Source: Stigmatella aurantiaca
GTDB taxonomy: Bacteria > Myxococcota > Myxococcia > Myxococcales > Myxococcaceae
Length of the DNA stretch: 64,000 nt
Direction of reading: 5' to 3'
Assembly: GCF_900109545.1 (NCBI RefSeq)
Contig: NZ_FOAP01000002.1
Coordinates: 124,001 to 188,000 of the forward strand
The notes under the pieces were generated by a model. The model ran no database searches and was not told the DNA's origin. It saw nothing but the letters and a program-made list of their open reading frames with translations. Position 1 is the stretch's first letter; the number at the start of each line of letters is the position of its first letter. The position numbers and the translations under genes were made by a program. This document shows positions 35,018 to 43,179 of the stretch, piece by piece.

Positions 35018-36730
35018 TCAGCCCGCGAAGACGGAGCGGCGCTCGCGCAGCAACGCCTGGAGCATGCCCTGGATGGACTCGCGGGTGCGCTCGGTCAGCC
35101 GCTGCACCTCGGCCAGATCATTCGCGGCATCCTGGCTCAGGCCCTCCATGCTGATGGGCTCCCCGAAGCGCAGCGTCCACTTGGCGGGCAGGGGCAGGGG
35201 CCCCGTCAGCGGCAGGTACGGCACCCCGAGAAAGCCCGCAGGGATGCGGCCCAGCAAGGGCGAGGTCTCCTCGGAGCCGACGATGGCCACCGGGATGATG
35301 GGGGCCCCGGTGCGCAGCGCGAGCTTGACGAAGCCGCCCCGTCCGAAGCGCTTGAGCTGGTAGCGCTGGGCGAACGGCTTGCTCATCCCCTGGTAACCCT
35401 CGGGGAACACCAGCACCGGCCGCTGCTCGTCCAGCAGCCGCAGCGCGTTCTCGGGGCAGGCGCGCACGGCGCCCAGCCGGTTGAAGATCGTCCCCAGCAC
35501 GGGCGCGTGGAAGATCTGATCCTCCACCAGCCAGCGCGGCTCCCGCAGCTCTGGACGCTCCCGGAGGATGGCCTGCGTGGCCACCAGCCCGTCGAAGGGC
35601 AGGGCGCCGGAGTGGTTGGCCACGAGGATGGCCCCCCCTGCGGGGATCATGTCCACGCTCTGCAGCGTGACGCGCCAGTAGCGATCGTAGAGGAAGTCCA
35701 GCAGGGGCTGGAGCTCCGACACCAGCTCCGGATCCCGCCCGTACTCGTCCAGGGACGTGCTGCCATAGGTCCCCAGCCCCGCGCGCATGGCGTTCACCAC
35801 CCCGTGCGCCGCCTCCAGCGTCCGGCTCATCGAGGCGCTCGACAGCGCCTGGAAGACAATGTCCTTGGCCAGGGCGAACACGCTGCCCGGCGGCGTGGCC
35901 GTCACCTGCTCGGCCTGGAGCTGCTCCGGGGAGAAGGGCTCTTCCTGCTGCACCTCGGGCTCCTCCGGCGCGGGCACCAGGGACAGGGGCGCCTTGCGCG
36001 TGGGAGGGAACTCATCCTGCGACGGGTCGGGCACCTCCTCGGGCGTGTCCTCGGCCTCCGCCGGTGCCTCCGCCGACGCGCCAGGGGCCTGGGCCGAGAG
36101 GGCCACGCCCAGGACCGCCTCCGCGGTGGCTTCCGCGGCCTCGGCGACCACGGCGGTGGCCAGCTCCCGGTTCCACGCGGCCTCCAGCGAGTTGGGCTCC
36201 GGGGCCGTTCCCTCCAGGGCCTGCTGCGCCCCGAGCGTGAGCAGGGTGGCCACGGCTGTCTCCGCGGCGGCCTCCGCGGCGGCCTGGGCCGCCTCGATGG
36301 CGGGGGCGGTGGCCATCACCGCGTCCACCTCCTGCTCCCGCGCGGCCTGGGCCGGCACGGCCTCCTGGGATGCGGCCACCTGGGGGAGGGGCTCGGCCCG
36401 GCGACGGCGGGAGACCTCGGGGGCCGCGGGCTCCCTCAACCGCGGGAGCGCCTCCTGCGCGGGGGCGGACGTCCGGGCCGGTTTGCGCTCCCGGGGCGGC
36501 TTCGCGGCCTTGGGCGGCGCGGCCTTGGGAGAGGCGGCCTTGGGCGGCTTCGCGGCCTTGGGCGGCGCAGCCTTGGGAGGGGCGGCCTTCTTCGCCTTGC
36601 TCCGGGGCGGAGCGGCTTTCTTGGACGCGGCCGCCTTGGGAGCCTCCGCGGCGGGGGATTGGGGCTCGTTGGAACGCTGCGCGGCACCGCGCTGAAACGG
36701 GTCGTTCCCGAGCACACCCTTGGTGGCCAT
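35018..36730 (-). CDS. Lysophospholipid acyltransferase-family protein with long basic/Ala-rich N-terminus
   Basis: A 570-residue protein. The C-terminal 270 residues are a PlsC-type acyltransferase: ANHSGALPFDG (372-380 core; His with Asp380), and VFPEGYQG (FPEG at 442-445). The His-Asp spacing is six residues rather than the usual four, as in some PlsC subfamilies. The first 280 residues are low complexity: Lys/Ala/Pro repeats like histone H1 tails (KAAPPKAAPPKAAKPP) up to about 80, then Ala/Glu-rich. It starts three bases after the stop of the epimerase gene, so both probably act on one lipid substrate. Confidence 0.83.
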   Translation of the reverse strand: MATKGVLGNDPFQRGAAQRSNEPQSPAAEAPKAAASKKAAPPRSKAKKAAPPKAAPPKAAKPPKAASPKAAPPKAAKPPRERKPARTSAPAQEALPRLREPAAPEVSRRRRAEPLPQVAASQEAVPAQAAREQEVDAVMATAPAIEAAQAAAEAAAETAVATLLTLGAQQALEGTAPEPNSLEAAWNRELATAVVAEAAEATAEAVLGVALSAQAPGASAEAPAEAEDTPEEVPDPSQDEFPPTRKAPLSLVPAPEEPEVQQEEPFSPEQLQAEQVTATPPGSVFALAKDIVFQALSSASMSRTLEAAHGVVNAMRAGLGTYGSTSLDEYGRDPELVSELQPLLDFLYDRYWRVTLQSVDMIPAGGAILVANHSGALPFDGLVATQAILRERPELREPRWLVEDQIFHAPVLGTIFNRLGAVRACPENALRLLDEQRPVLVFPEGYQGMSKPFAQRYQLKRFGRGGFVKLALRTGAPIIPVAIVGSEETSPLLGRIPAGFLGVPYLPLTGPLPLPAKWTLRFGEPISMEGLSQDAANDLAEVQRLTERTRESIQGMLQALLRERRSVFAG

Positions 36731-36733
36731 GAC

Positions 36734-37696
36734 TCAGCTCCTCCTCAGCGCCGCGGCGGCGTCCCGGGCGTGATGGATGGGGATGAAATTGAGCTCGTTC
36801 TCGGCGCGCTCGCCGTCCGCGACCAAGCTGTAATGGATGTAGTCGAGCAGGGCGATCGGCAATCCCGAGGCCCCGACCGCATCCATCACGTGCAAGGCTG
36901 TCCGGAACAGGGGCCCCGGCACGGGCAGTGGCCGGGCTCCCGCCTGGTAGACCAGGCCAGAGAGCGGCAACACGCCCTGGCCCACGATGTTGAACTCCCC
37001 GGAGGCATTCGCCGTGAGCGCCAGGTGGAGCGCCCGCGCGGCATCGTCCTCGTGGACGGCCTGCCAGAGCGGATCAAACCCCATCAAGGTGGGCACCACG
37101 GAGCGGCGGAGCATGCGGGTGGCGGGGTTGTCCACCGAGGGGCCGAGCACGGGGGCGAAGCGCAGCACGAGCACACGCGTCGCCGGGTGGCGCTCGCGGA
37201 AGGCGCGCACCTGGCCCTCCACCGCCACCTTGTCGGTGACGAAGCGGCTCAGGGGGCAACCGGTGAGGGGGGCCTCCTCGCGCAGCAGGGCCGGGTGCTG
37301 GCCCCGGGCGCCGTAGACGGCGGTGAGCGAGGGCACCACGAGCCGGGGCACCCGCACGCGGCCCGCGGCGGCCAGGACGTTGATGGTGCCGGCCACCTCC
37401 AGCTCGTGCGCCACCGAGCCGGTCATCATGGGCCCGAAGGGGAAGGCCAGGTGGTAGAGCGCATCCACGGGGTTCTCGGACAGGGCGTCGGTCAGCTCGC
37501 TCTCGGCGTCGTGGCGCGTGAGGTCCACCCGGTGGAACTCCACCTTGGTGCCTCCCGGGTTGGCCACATCCAGGACCACCACGCTCTGCACGGCGGAGTC
37601 CGCTTCCAGCCGTGGCAGCAGCAGCTTGCCAAAATCCCCACTGGCGCCGGTGACGGCGACGCGCAGCCCCCTCTTTCCTGCCTGGGTCGCATCCAT
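36734..37696 (-). CDS. NAD-dependent epimerase/dehydratase-like SDR
   Basis: A 320-residue extended SDR. The Rossmann motif is VTGASGDFGK (GxxGxxG at 17-23). The catalytic Tyr-x3-Lys position reads F152-VTD-K156, so the general-base Tyr is missing, which may mean altered chemistry or a non-catalytic role. Other SDR features are YHLAFPFGP, PSLTAVYG, LRFAPVLGPS and HEDDAARAL. It is the first gene of a two-gene unit with the acyltransferase. It diverges from mutL. Confidence 0.82.
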   Translation of the reverse strand: MDATQAGKRGLRVAVTGASGDFGKLLLPRLEADSAVQSVVVLDVANPGGTKVEFHRVDLTRHDAESELTDALSENPVDALYHLAFPFGPMMTGSVAHELEVAGTINVLAAAGRVRVPRLVVPSLTAVYGARGQHPALLREEAPLTGCPLSRFVTDKVAVEGQVRAFRERHPATRVLVLRFAPVLGPSVDNPATRMLRRSVVPTLMGFDPLWQAVHEDDAARALHLALTANASGEFNIVGQGVLPLSGLVYQAGARPLPVPGPLFRTALHVMDAVGASGLPIALLDYIHYSLVADGERAENELNFIPIHHARDAAAALRRS

Positions 37697-37816
37697 ATTC
37701 CGGGTCGAAGGTGTTAGCCCAACCGGCGCTGGATTGTCAGCCTTTCGAGCAAAGAAAGGGGGCCAACGCGCTGGGTGTTGCGAGCCATGTCCTACCCTGA
37801 GAGGCTGCATCGCACC

Positions 37817-39625
37817 ATGGCCCGCATCGCCCGACTTCGTGACGACCTCATCAACAAGATCGCCGCCGGCGAGGTGGTGGAGCGCCCCGCCTCGGTGGTG
37901 AAGGAGCTGGTGGAGAACGCCCTGGACGCGGGGGCCCGCACGGTCCAGGTGGCGCTGGAGGGTGGCGGCCTGCAGCGCATCGTCGTGTCCGATGATGGAC
38001 ATGGCATGGGGCGCGAGGACGCGGTGCTGTGCCTGGAGCGCCACGCCACCAGCAAGCTGCGCGAGCTGGACGACCTGGAGAACCTCGCCAGCAAGGGCTT
38101 CCGGGGCGAGGCGCTGCCGGCCATCGCCGCCGTGTCCCGCTTCACCCTGCACACGGCCGAGCCCGACGCGGAGGTGGGCACGCGGGTGACGGTGGAGGGT
38201 GGGGCGGGGATGCACGTGGAGGAGGCCCCGCCGCGCGTGGGCACCGTCATGACGGTGGAGGACCTCTTCTACAACACGCCCGCGCGGCTGAAGTTCATGC
38301 GCCGGGGGGAGACGGAGCTCAAGCACGTGGAGGAGGCCGTCATCCGGATCGCCCTGGCGCACCCGGAGGTGTCCTTCCTGGTGGAGCACGGAGGGCTGCC
38401 GCTGTTCACCAGCCCCGCGTGCCCGGAGGACCCCACCGAGCGCATCGCCGCGGCGCTCGGCACGGACGTCCACCCGCACCTGTTTCCCGTGGAGGAGCGG
38501 CGGCTGGGGCTGAGCGTCACCGGCCACATCGCCTCCCCGGAGTACACCCTGCCCACCGCCCGGGGCATCTACACCTTCGTCAACCACCGCTACGTGCGGG
38601 ACCGGGGCCTCATCGGCGCCATCCAGCGCGGCTACCAGGAGTACCTGCCCTCGGGGCGCCAGCCGCTCGTGGTGCTCTTCATCGACGTGGAGCCCCACGC
38701 GGTGGACGTGAACGTGCACCCGCAGAAGATGGAGGTGCGCTTCGCGGACTCGCGCGGCGTGTACGACGCAGTGCTGGCCGCCGTCGTCCGCACCATCCGG
38801 GCCGCGCCCTGGCTGGGCCCCACGCCCCCAGGAGAGGCGGACCCCCGGCGCCAGGCGGCCCACTATGCCCAGGCGGTGGAGCGCTTCCTCACCCGGGCCC
38901 AGGAGGCCACCTGGGGCGCCCCCTTGCCGCTGCCCTCCGCCGCGGACGCGCCCACGCCGCTCGCCCTGGTGCCTGCCGCGCCGGTGCCCATGAGCCGCGC
39001 CCCCGCCTTTGGCCAGGCGCTGCCCCAGCTCAACGAGGCCCCGCCGCCGGGGTACTTCGCGGCGCTGCGGCCCCTGGGGACGCTGGGCGGGCGCTTCCAG
39101 GTCTGCGAGGGGCCCGGCGGCACGCTGGTGGTGCTGGATCCCCACGCGGCCTTCGAGCGCGTCCGGCTGATGGGCTTCTGCCGCATCCTGGAGGAGGGCA
39201 AGACGCCGCCCCCCTCGCTCTTCGGTACCACGGTGGAGCTGCCCGTGCCCGCGGCCCGGGCCCTGGTGGGCGGGCGCGAGGCCCTGGCGCGGCTGGGCAT
39301 CGACGCGGAGCCCTTTGGCGGAACGAGCTTCGCGCTCAAGACGGTGCCCCCGGGCCTGGAGGGCGCGGACCCGCGCGCGCTGCTGGAGGCGCTGGCCCAG
39401 GCACTGCCCCCCGCCGGGACGCCGCCGGACGCGGTGGGCCTGGCCGAGGCGCTGCGGGTGATGGCCTGCCATGCGGCCCAGACCGCCCCGGAGAAGCTCT
39501 CCGACGCCCAGCTGCGCGCCCTGCTGGAGGAGCTGGACACGGCGGACTTCCACCCCACGTGCCGCCACGGCACGGTGGTGGTGCTGGAGATGCCCCTGCT
39601 CGAGCTGGAGCGCCGCGCCCGCTGA
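37817..39625 (+). CDS. mutL: DNA mismatch repair protein MutL
   Basis: A 602-residue MutL: GHKL ATPase with E33 and N34 in VVKELVENALDAGA, DDGHGM, ERHATSKL and GFRGEALPAIAAVS, the transducer domain with NVHPQKMEVRF, a Pro/Ala linker and a C-terminal dimerisation domain. The latter keeps traces of the endonuclease motifs of MutL enzymes (DPHAAFER at 442-449, ACHAAQTA, CRHGTVVV), but the second Glu of DQHAx2Ex4E and the GRP of the HGRP motif are gone. The ATG at 37817 fits the family (MARIARLRDD); one at 37787 adds ten residues. No mutS in the window. Confidence 0.95.
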   Translation: MARIARLRDDLINKIAAGEVVERPASVVKELVENALDAGARTVQVALEGGGLQRIVVSDDGHGMGREDAVLCLERHATSKLRELDDLENLASKGFRGEALPAIAAVSRFTLHTAEPDAEVGTRVTVEGGAGMHVEEAPPRVGTVMTVEDLFYNTPARLKFMRRGETELKHVEEAVIRIALAHPEVSFLVEHGGLPLFTSPACPEDPTERIAAALGTDVHPHLFPVEERRLGLSVTGHIASPEYTLPTARGIYTFVNHRYVRDRGLIGAIQRGYQEYLPSGRQPLVVLFIDVEPHAVDVNVHPQKMEVRFADSRGVYDAVLAAVVRTIRAAPWLGPTPPGEADPRRQAAHYAQAVERFLTRAQEATWGAPLPLPSAADAPTPLALVPAAPVPMSRAPAFGQALPQLNEAPPPGYFAALRPLGTLGGRFQVCEGPGGTLVVLDPHAAFERVRLMGFCRILEEGKTPPPSLFGTTVELPVPAARALVGGREALARLGIDAEPFGGTSFALKTVPPGLEGADPRALLEALAQALPPAGTPPDAVGLAEALRVMACHAAQTAPEKLSDAQLRALLEELDTADFHPTCRHGTVVVLEMPLLELERRAR

Positions 39626-39652
39626 AGCCCCGTGCCGCACCCGGCCATAAAA

Positions 39653-39680
39653 TTGACGCTCCAAGGGTCACTGTTACGGT
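39653..39680 (+). promoter_or_regulatory. Weak candidate promoter before the small ORF/outer-membrane gene pair
   Basis: TTGACG (39653-39658), 16 bases, then TACGGT (39675-39680). The -35 matches five of six positions, the -10 only three. It lies 43 bases upstream of the 51-residue ORF. Confidence 0.3.
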
Positions 39681-39722
39681 GCGCCACATTCCTGTAGCGC
39701 GGGTGGAAACGAGGACGGATGC

Positions 39723-39878
39723 ATGCGCGGTGTCATCACCCTCCGGGACGTGCTGGCCAACCTCGGCGTCGTGCTGCGGGAGTTCGGCGCGCTGTGCGTG
39801 GTGCGGTGCCTGCTCGCCTCGGTGCGCCGTCAGCGCACGACCTTCCTGGACATCGCCGTGCGCGGAAGGAGGCCCTGA
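39723..39878 (+). CDS. 51-residue protein coupled to the outer-membrane gene
   Basis: A short ORF MRGVITLRDVLANLGVVL... rich in Leu/Val/Arg, possibly one amphipathic or membrane helix, with two Cys in CVVRC and a basic C-terminus. GAGGA lies about eight bases upstream. Its TGA overlaps the ATG of the next gene (TGATG, 39876-39880), which suggests real translation. Function unknown. Confidence 0.45.
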   Translation: MRGVITLRDVLANLGVVLREFGALCVVRCLLASVRRQRTTFLDIAVRGRRP

Positions 39879-40546
39879 TGCGCTGGGGCTTCGCCCTCGC
39901 CGCGGCCCTCTGCGCCCCGGCCGCCTTCGCCAGCGAAGACGGGCCGCTGCGGGAGGGCGTGGGCCGCATCACCGTGCAGGGCGGCTGGCGGCTCGTCGCC
40001 AACGATACTTTTTATGACCGGTACGCCTCGCGGCCGGAGAACGCCGGGCTGGAGCCGTCTCCCCGCTCCCAGGGCAGCCCCATCGGCATGGCCACCTTCG
40101 CCTATGCCATCACGGATCTGGTGGAGCTGGGGGTGGATCTGTTCGGCACCCTGGAGCGGCTCCAGCTCACCGGCCAGCCCCGGTTGACCACGATCTCCTA
40201 TGGGGCCCTGCTGGGGCTGCGGCTCCAGGGCGGCCTGAACGTGGGCCCCGAGGGGCTGGTGCCCTTCGTGGGCGTGCTCACGGGACCGCTCCTGGCCTCG
40301 GCTGCTTTCCAAGGGCAAGCGGCCAAGGAGACGCTCATCCAGGCCTGGGGGGCCACCGTGGGGGCGACGTTCCGGCTGACACCTGTCTGGGGCCTCACCG
40401 CCGAGTACCGTCTGGTGCGAGCCCGGGGGGCGGTCGAAGCACCCGGCCGGAGATTCGGAACATTCAACGCGGGGGGCAGTTGGTTCGGTCTGGGCATCAC
40501 CTACACCTTCCCCCCAGGCCCCTCCGAGCCCAGCCGGAGGTTCTAG
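39878..40546 (+). CDS. Probable outer-membrane beta-barrel protein
   Basis: A 222-residue exported protein. The signal peptide ends at APAAFA before SEDGPLREG. The mature chain alternates hydrophobic and polar residues in Gly-rich strands (GRITVQGGWRLVAND, VELGVDLFGTLERL, WFGLGITYTFPPG), as in OmpA/OprB-size barrels. AGGAGG lies just before the ATG, which shares a base with the stop of the 51-residue ORF. Specific function not recognised. Confidence 0.72.
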   Translation: MRWGFALAAALCAPAAFASEDGPLREGVGRITVQGGWRLVANDTFYDRYASRPENAGLEPSPRSQGSPIGMATFAYAITDLVELGVDLFGTLERLQLTGQPRLTTISYGALLGLRLQGGLNVGPEGLVPFVGVLTGPLLASAAFQGQAAKETLIQAWGATVGATFRLTPVWGLTAEYRLVRARGAVEAPGRRFGTFNAGGSWFGLGITYTFPPGPSEPSRRF

Positions 40547-40661
40547 CTGGGCGTCAGGCACCTGTCCCCCTGCCTGCTGACAGGAAGGGGCGGGAAATGA
40601 GTTTTTTCCAAACCCTGTTCCGCTGCCGGAAAGTCATTGATCCGACAGGGGAACTTTTAGA

Positions 40662-41699
40662 ATGCGCGAGCCGGTCGAAGTCGTTTCCGGGCCCAACAGA
40701 AAGATGTCCATGGCATCCGAGCACAAGCCAGAGGTTGACAAGGAACTGTCGGAAATCCGCAAGGAGGTGATCGAGGCGCGCAACCTCGTCATCAAGACCG
40801 ACAACCTGCTGAAGAACCTGCACGCCGAGGTGAAAGCCGTCGGCAAGCGGCACGAGGACTTCCAGAAGCGGCAGTGGATCTCCTCGGGGGTGGCCTACGC
40901 CCTCTTCGCCATCCTGGCCGGGGGCGGCGCGCTGCTCATCAGCAATGCGCGCACCTCCACCGCGGGCGCCGAGCGGGAGCGGCTGGAAAAGATGGTGACC
41001 GACCTGACGTCGGAGCTCGAGAAGCAGCGCACGGAGCTGGCCGCGAACCAGGGCGCCCAGCGCTCCGCGGCCGAGGTCTACAAGCTGATGACGACGCTGC
41101 CCGGCGACGAGCGGCTCAAGGGCATCGACGCGCTGGTGAAGCTGGACACCACGCGCCTGTCCGGCCTGGAGCGCCAGGCGCTCAACGATCGCGCCACGCT
41201 GCTGCGCAAGGAGATCGGCGACGCCGCCTTCGAGCGTGGCAAGGCCGCCTTCCGCCGCAACGACATGAACGGCACCGTGGAGGACCTCTCGCGCTTCATG
41301 GCGATGAACCCCACCGAGGCGGACGCGCTGGATGCGTCCTTCTTCCTGGGCGCCGCCTACAACAACCTCGGCAAGCACGACAAGGCCGTGCCACTGCTGG
41401 CCCGCTTCGTCGATGGGGACAAGCGCTCCAAGACGCGTGACTACGCCATGGTGCTGCTGGCCCAGTCCTACCAGGAGACCAACCAGGTCGAGAAGGCGCT
41501 GGCCACCGTGCGTGACGCGATCGCCAACTACCCGGCGACCCAGTACCTCGGGGCGATGCGCGCGCGCCTGAACTCCGCCAAGCGCCAGCTGGCGGGCCCC
41601 GACGCGGCGCCCGCGGTCCCCGCGCCCGCCGTGGCGGCGCCTGCGCCTGCGGCCCCCGCACCCGCGGCGCCGGCCCCGGCGGCGCCTGCGGGCCAGTAG
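40662..41699 (+). CDS. Coiled-coil membrane protein with TPR domain
   Basis: A 345-residue protein. A charged N-terminal helix (VDKELSEIRKEVIEARN) leads to a transmembrane segment (VAYALFAILAGGGALLIS, about 77-94), a short coiled coil (REEL-type ERERLEKMVTDLTSELEKQ), TPR-type repeats (FFLGAAYNNLGKHDKAVPLL, VLLAQSYQETNQVEKALA) and an Ala/Pro tail ending PAAPAPAAPAGQ. It has the layout of YbgF/BamD-like periplasmic TPR proteins. The start may instead be the ATG at 40704. Confidence 0.75.
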   Translation: MREPVEVVSGPNRKMSMASEHKPEVDKELSEIRKEVIEARNLVIKTDNLLKNLHAEVKAVGKRHEDFQKRQWISSGVAYALFAILAGGGALLISNARTSTAGAERERLEKMVTDLTSELEKQRTELAANQGAQRSAAEVYKLMTTLPGDERLKGIDALVKLDTTRLSGLERQALNDRATLLRKEIGDAAFERGKAAFRRNDMNGTVEDLSRFMAMNPTEADALDASFFLGAAYNNLGKHDKAVPLLARFVDGDKRSKTRDYAMVLLAQSYQETNQVEKALATVRDAIANYPATQYLGAMRARLNSAKRQLAGPDAAPAVPAPAVAAPAPAAPAPAAPAPAAPAGQ

Positions 41700-41715
41700 T
41701 CCAGCGTTTCTACTC

Positions 41716-41736
41716 CCCATCCCACGGGGGGATGGG
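41716..41736 (+). terminator. Hairpin after the TPR membrane protein gene
   Basis: CCCATCCC (41716-41723) and GGGATGGG (41729-41736) form an eight-base stem with a five-base loop 17 bases after the stop, followed by TGTTG. A plausible terminator, without a strong T-run. Confidence 0.5.
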
Positions 41737-41746
41737 TGTTGCCACG

Positions 41747-41777
41747 CGGGGCCCACGGTCGTAAGACCTGGGCCCCG
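41747..41777 (+). promoter_or_regulatory. Strong hairpin that includes the start codon of the next gene
   Basis: CGGGGCCCA (41747-41755) pairs with TGGGCCCCG (41769-41777); the inner GGTC/GACC extends it to 13 pairs with one bulge and a GTAA loop. The last G is the first base of the GTG start at 41777, and no Shine-Dalgarno sequence is visible. It may control translation or end upstream transcription. Confidence 0.5.
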
Positions 41778-42289
41778 TGTCCGTTCCCGACCCCCGCAGT
41801 TCCCAGTACCGTCCCTTTCGCGCCGCCACCTACGGGACCTACCTCGTCTTGGTGACGGCCTTCTGCTTGTGGCTCATCGTGAACGTCAGCCGGTCGGTGG
41901 CGGCGATGACGCCCGAGCATCTGCCCGCGGCCGGCGAGGTGCTCAGTTACGCAGAGTGCCTCCAGGGCGCACAGCGGTTGTGGACCGAGCTCGAGAGCGA
42001 ACGCGAGAAGCTGGTGCGCGCCTCCGAGATCGCTCCCCGCGATGTGGATCAGCAGTGGATGCGCGTTCGCACCGGCTGGCTGGAGAAACTGCGGATGCAG
42101 GAAAGTCAGTGTGCCCTGGGCTCGCGAGACCGCTCTGAATTGCGCACTGTCTTCCGGCGCCTGGACGAGGTGCAGGACCTCTACACGATTCATGCCGTGC
42201 AGTACGCGGGCGAGGTGGGCGGCGCGGTGGATGCGCTCCAGTCGGCCTTTGCCGCCGCGCGTCTGAAAAGCAGTCCGCGCTCCCCGTGA
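41777..42289 (+). CDS. Single-pass membrane protein of unknown function
   Basis: A 170-residue protein with a transmembrane helix at about 20-38 (TYLVLVTAFCLWLIVNV) and a helical, charged periplasmic part (LWTELESEREKLVRASEIA) with two Cys (AECLQ and SQCALG). The start at GTG 41777 is uncertain because it lies in a hairpin and lacks an RBS, but no later Met or GTG precedes the membrane helix sensibly. Family not recognised. Confidence 0.6.
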   Translation: MSVPDPRSSQYRPFRAATYGTYLVLVTAFCLWLIVNVSRSVAAMTPEHLPAAGEVLSYAECLQGAQRLWTELESEREKLVRASEIAPRDVDQQWMRVRTGWLEKLRMQESQCALGSRDRSELRTVFRRLDEVQDLYTIHAVQYAGEVGGAVDALQSAFAAARLKSSPRSP

Positions 42290-42297
42290 TTGGCTTC

Positions 42298-42314
42298 ATG
42301 TGAGTGTTTCACAT
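42298..42314. promoter_or_regulatory. CRP-like palindrome ATGTGA-N5-TCACAT
   Basis: A perfect inverted repeat right after the stop of the preceding gene. It resembles a CRP/FNR-type site (TGTGA-N6-TCACA) but with five spacer bases. It could equally be a weak hairpin. The next gene starts 229 bases downstream. Confidence 0.25.
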
Positions 42315-42440
42315 AGCGGGTTGGGTTGGACCCCGGGGATGTAAAGACAGACCCCAGCGGCAGCATCGGCCTGTGTTTCAATCGTGCAGAGCGATTGGAT
42401 TCACCAGGAGGCGAGCGTCTCTTTCCGTTGCGTGTCACGT

Positions 42441-42460
42441 ATCGCTGTTAACGTAGCGAT
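42441..42460. promoter_or_regulatory. 20-base inverted repeat upstream of the SnoaL-like gene
   Basis: ATCGCT (42441-42446) and AGCGAT (42455-42460) flank GTTAACGT. The geometry fits a TetR- or MarR-type operator. It lies 82 bases before the ATG at 42543. No matching regulator gene is adjacent. Confidence 0.35.
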
Positions 42461-42542
42461 GGGACCTCTTCTCATGGCGTGCATTGGGCCATGGCTGAGG
42501 TCCCGCGAAGCCAATACAGTGGTCTTACGAAAGGAGTCGCCC

Positions 42543-43109
42543 ATGAGTGAGTTGTTGGCGTCGACGGACGTGAAGAAGCCGCACGTGCAAGAGATGGCGC
42601 ATCAGTGGGAGGCGCATCTGCATTCCGAGTTCCAGGCCAAGAGCACGGATGAAGCGCTGGCAACCATGACGGACACGCCCCGCGTGAACATCGTGCCCTT
42701 GATGGTGGGAGGGTTGAACTCGGAGGAGCTGAGGGTCTTCTACTCCCAGCACTTCCTCAACCAGCTCCCGCCGGACATCGCCTTCGCGCCCATCACGCGC
42801 ACCGTGGGCCAGGGCCGGATCGTGGATGAGTTCGTGCTGAAGTTCACTCACTCCATCCAGATGGACTGGATCCTCCCGGGCGTGCCCCCCACCAACCGGT
42901 GGATCGAACTGGCCATGGTGGTCATCGTCCAGTTCAACCCGCAGGGAGACAAGATCGAGTCCGAGAACCTCTACTGGGACATGGGCTCCATCATGCTCCA
43001 GGCAGGCCTCATCGATGCATCGCTGCCGGTGCGCGGCGCGGATCACGCACGGCAGGCCCTCAACCCGGTCATGCCGATGAATGAGCTGATTACCCGCGCT
43101 CAGGGCTGA
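42543..43109 (+). CDS. SnoaL/NTF2-like protein
   Basis: A 188-residue soluble protein. The pattern TMTDTPRVNIVPLMVGG, ELRVFYSQHF, FVLKFTHSIQMDWILPGVPP and ENLYWDMGSIMLQAGL matches the NTF2-like/SnoaL-type domain that in fungi and some bacteria accompanies dienelactone hydrolases. The cone-shaped fold binds small hydrophobic molecules; whether this one is an enzyme is not clear. AAGGAG lies six bases before the ATG. Confidence 0.75.
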   Translation: MSELLASTDVKKPHVQEMAHQWEAHLHSEFQAKSTDEALATMTDTPRVNIVPLMVGGLNSEELRVFYSQHFLNQLPPDIAFAPITRTVGQGRIVDEFVLKFTHSIQMDWILPGVPPTNRWIELAMVVIVQFNPQGDKIESENLYWDMGSIMLQAGLIDASLPVRGADHARQALNPVMPMNELITRAQG

Positions 43110-43134
43110 GCCCCTCGCCCCACCTGCTGCTCCC

Positions 43135-43179
43135 AGAAGCCTGTCCGCCGGCCGCGCATGCGCCGGGGGATGGGCTTCT
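43135..43179. terminator. Bidirectional hairpin between convergent genes
   Basis: An outer stem AGAAGCC (43135-43141) / GGCTTCT (43173-43179) encloses a second GC-rich palindrome around GCGCATGCGC. It fills the gap between the SnoaL-like gene and the stop codon of the lipoprotein gene at 43180, so it can serve both strands. Confidence 0.55.

Noticed and set aside
35018-36730. Histone-H1-like DNA-binding gene
   Set aside because: The Lys/Ala/Pro repeats are the N-terminus of an acyltransferase with clear NHxxxxxxD and FPEG motifs.
36734-39664. 976-codon minus-strand frame including the epimerase
   Set aside because: Residues before the epimerase start at 37696 are antisense to mutL.
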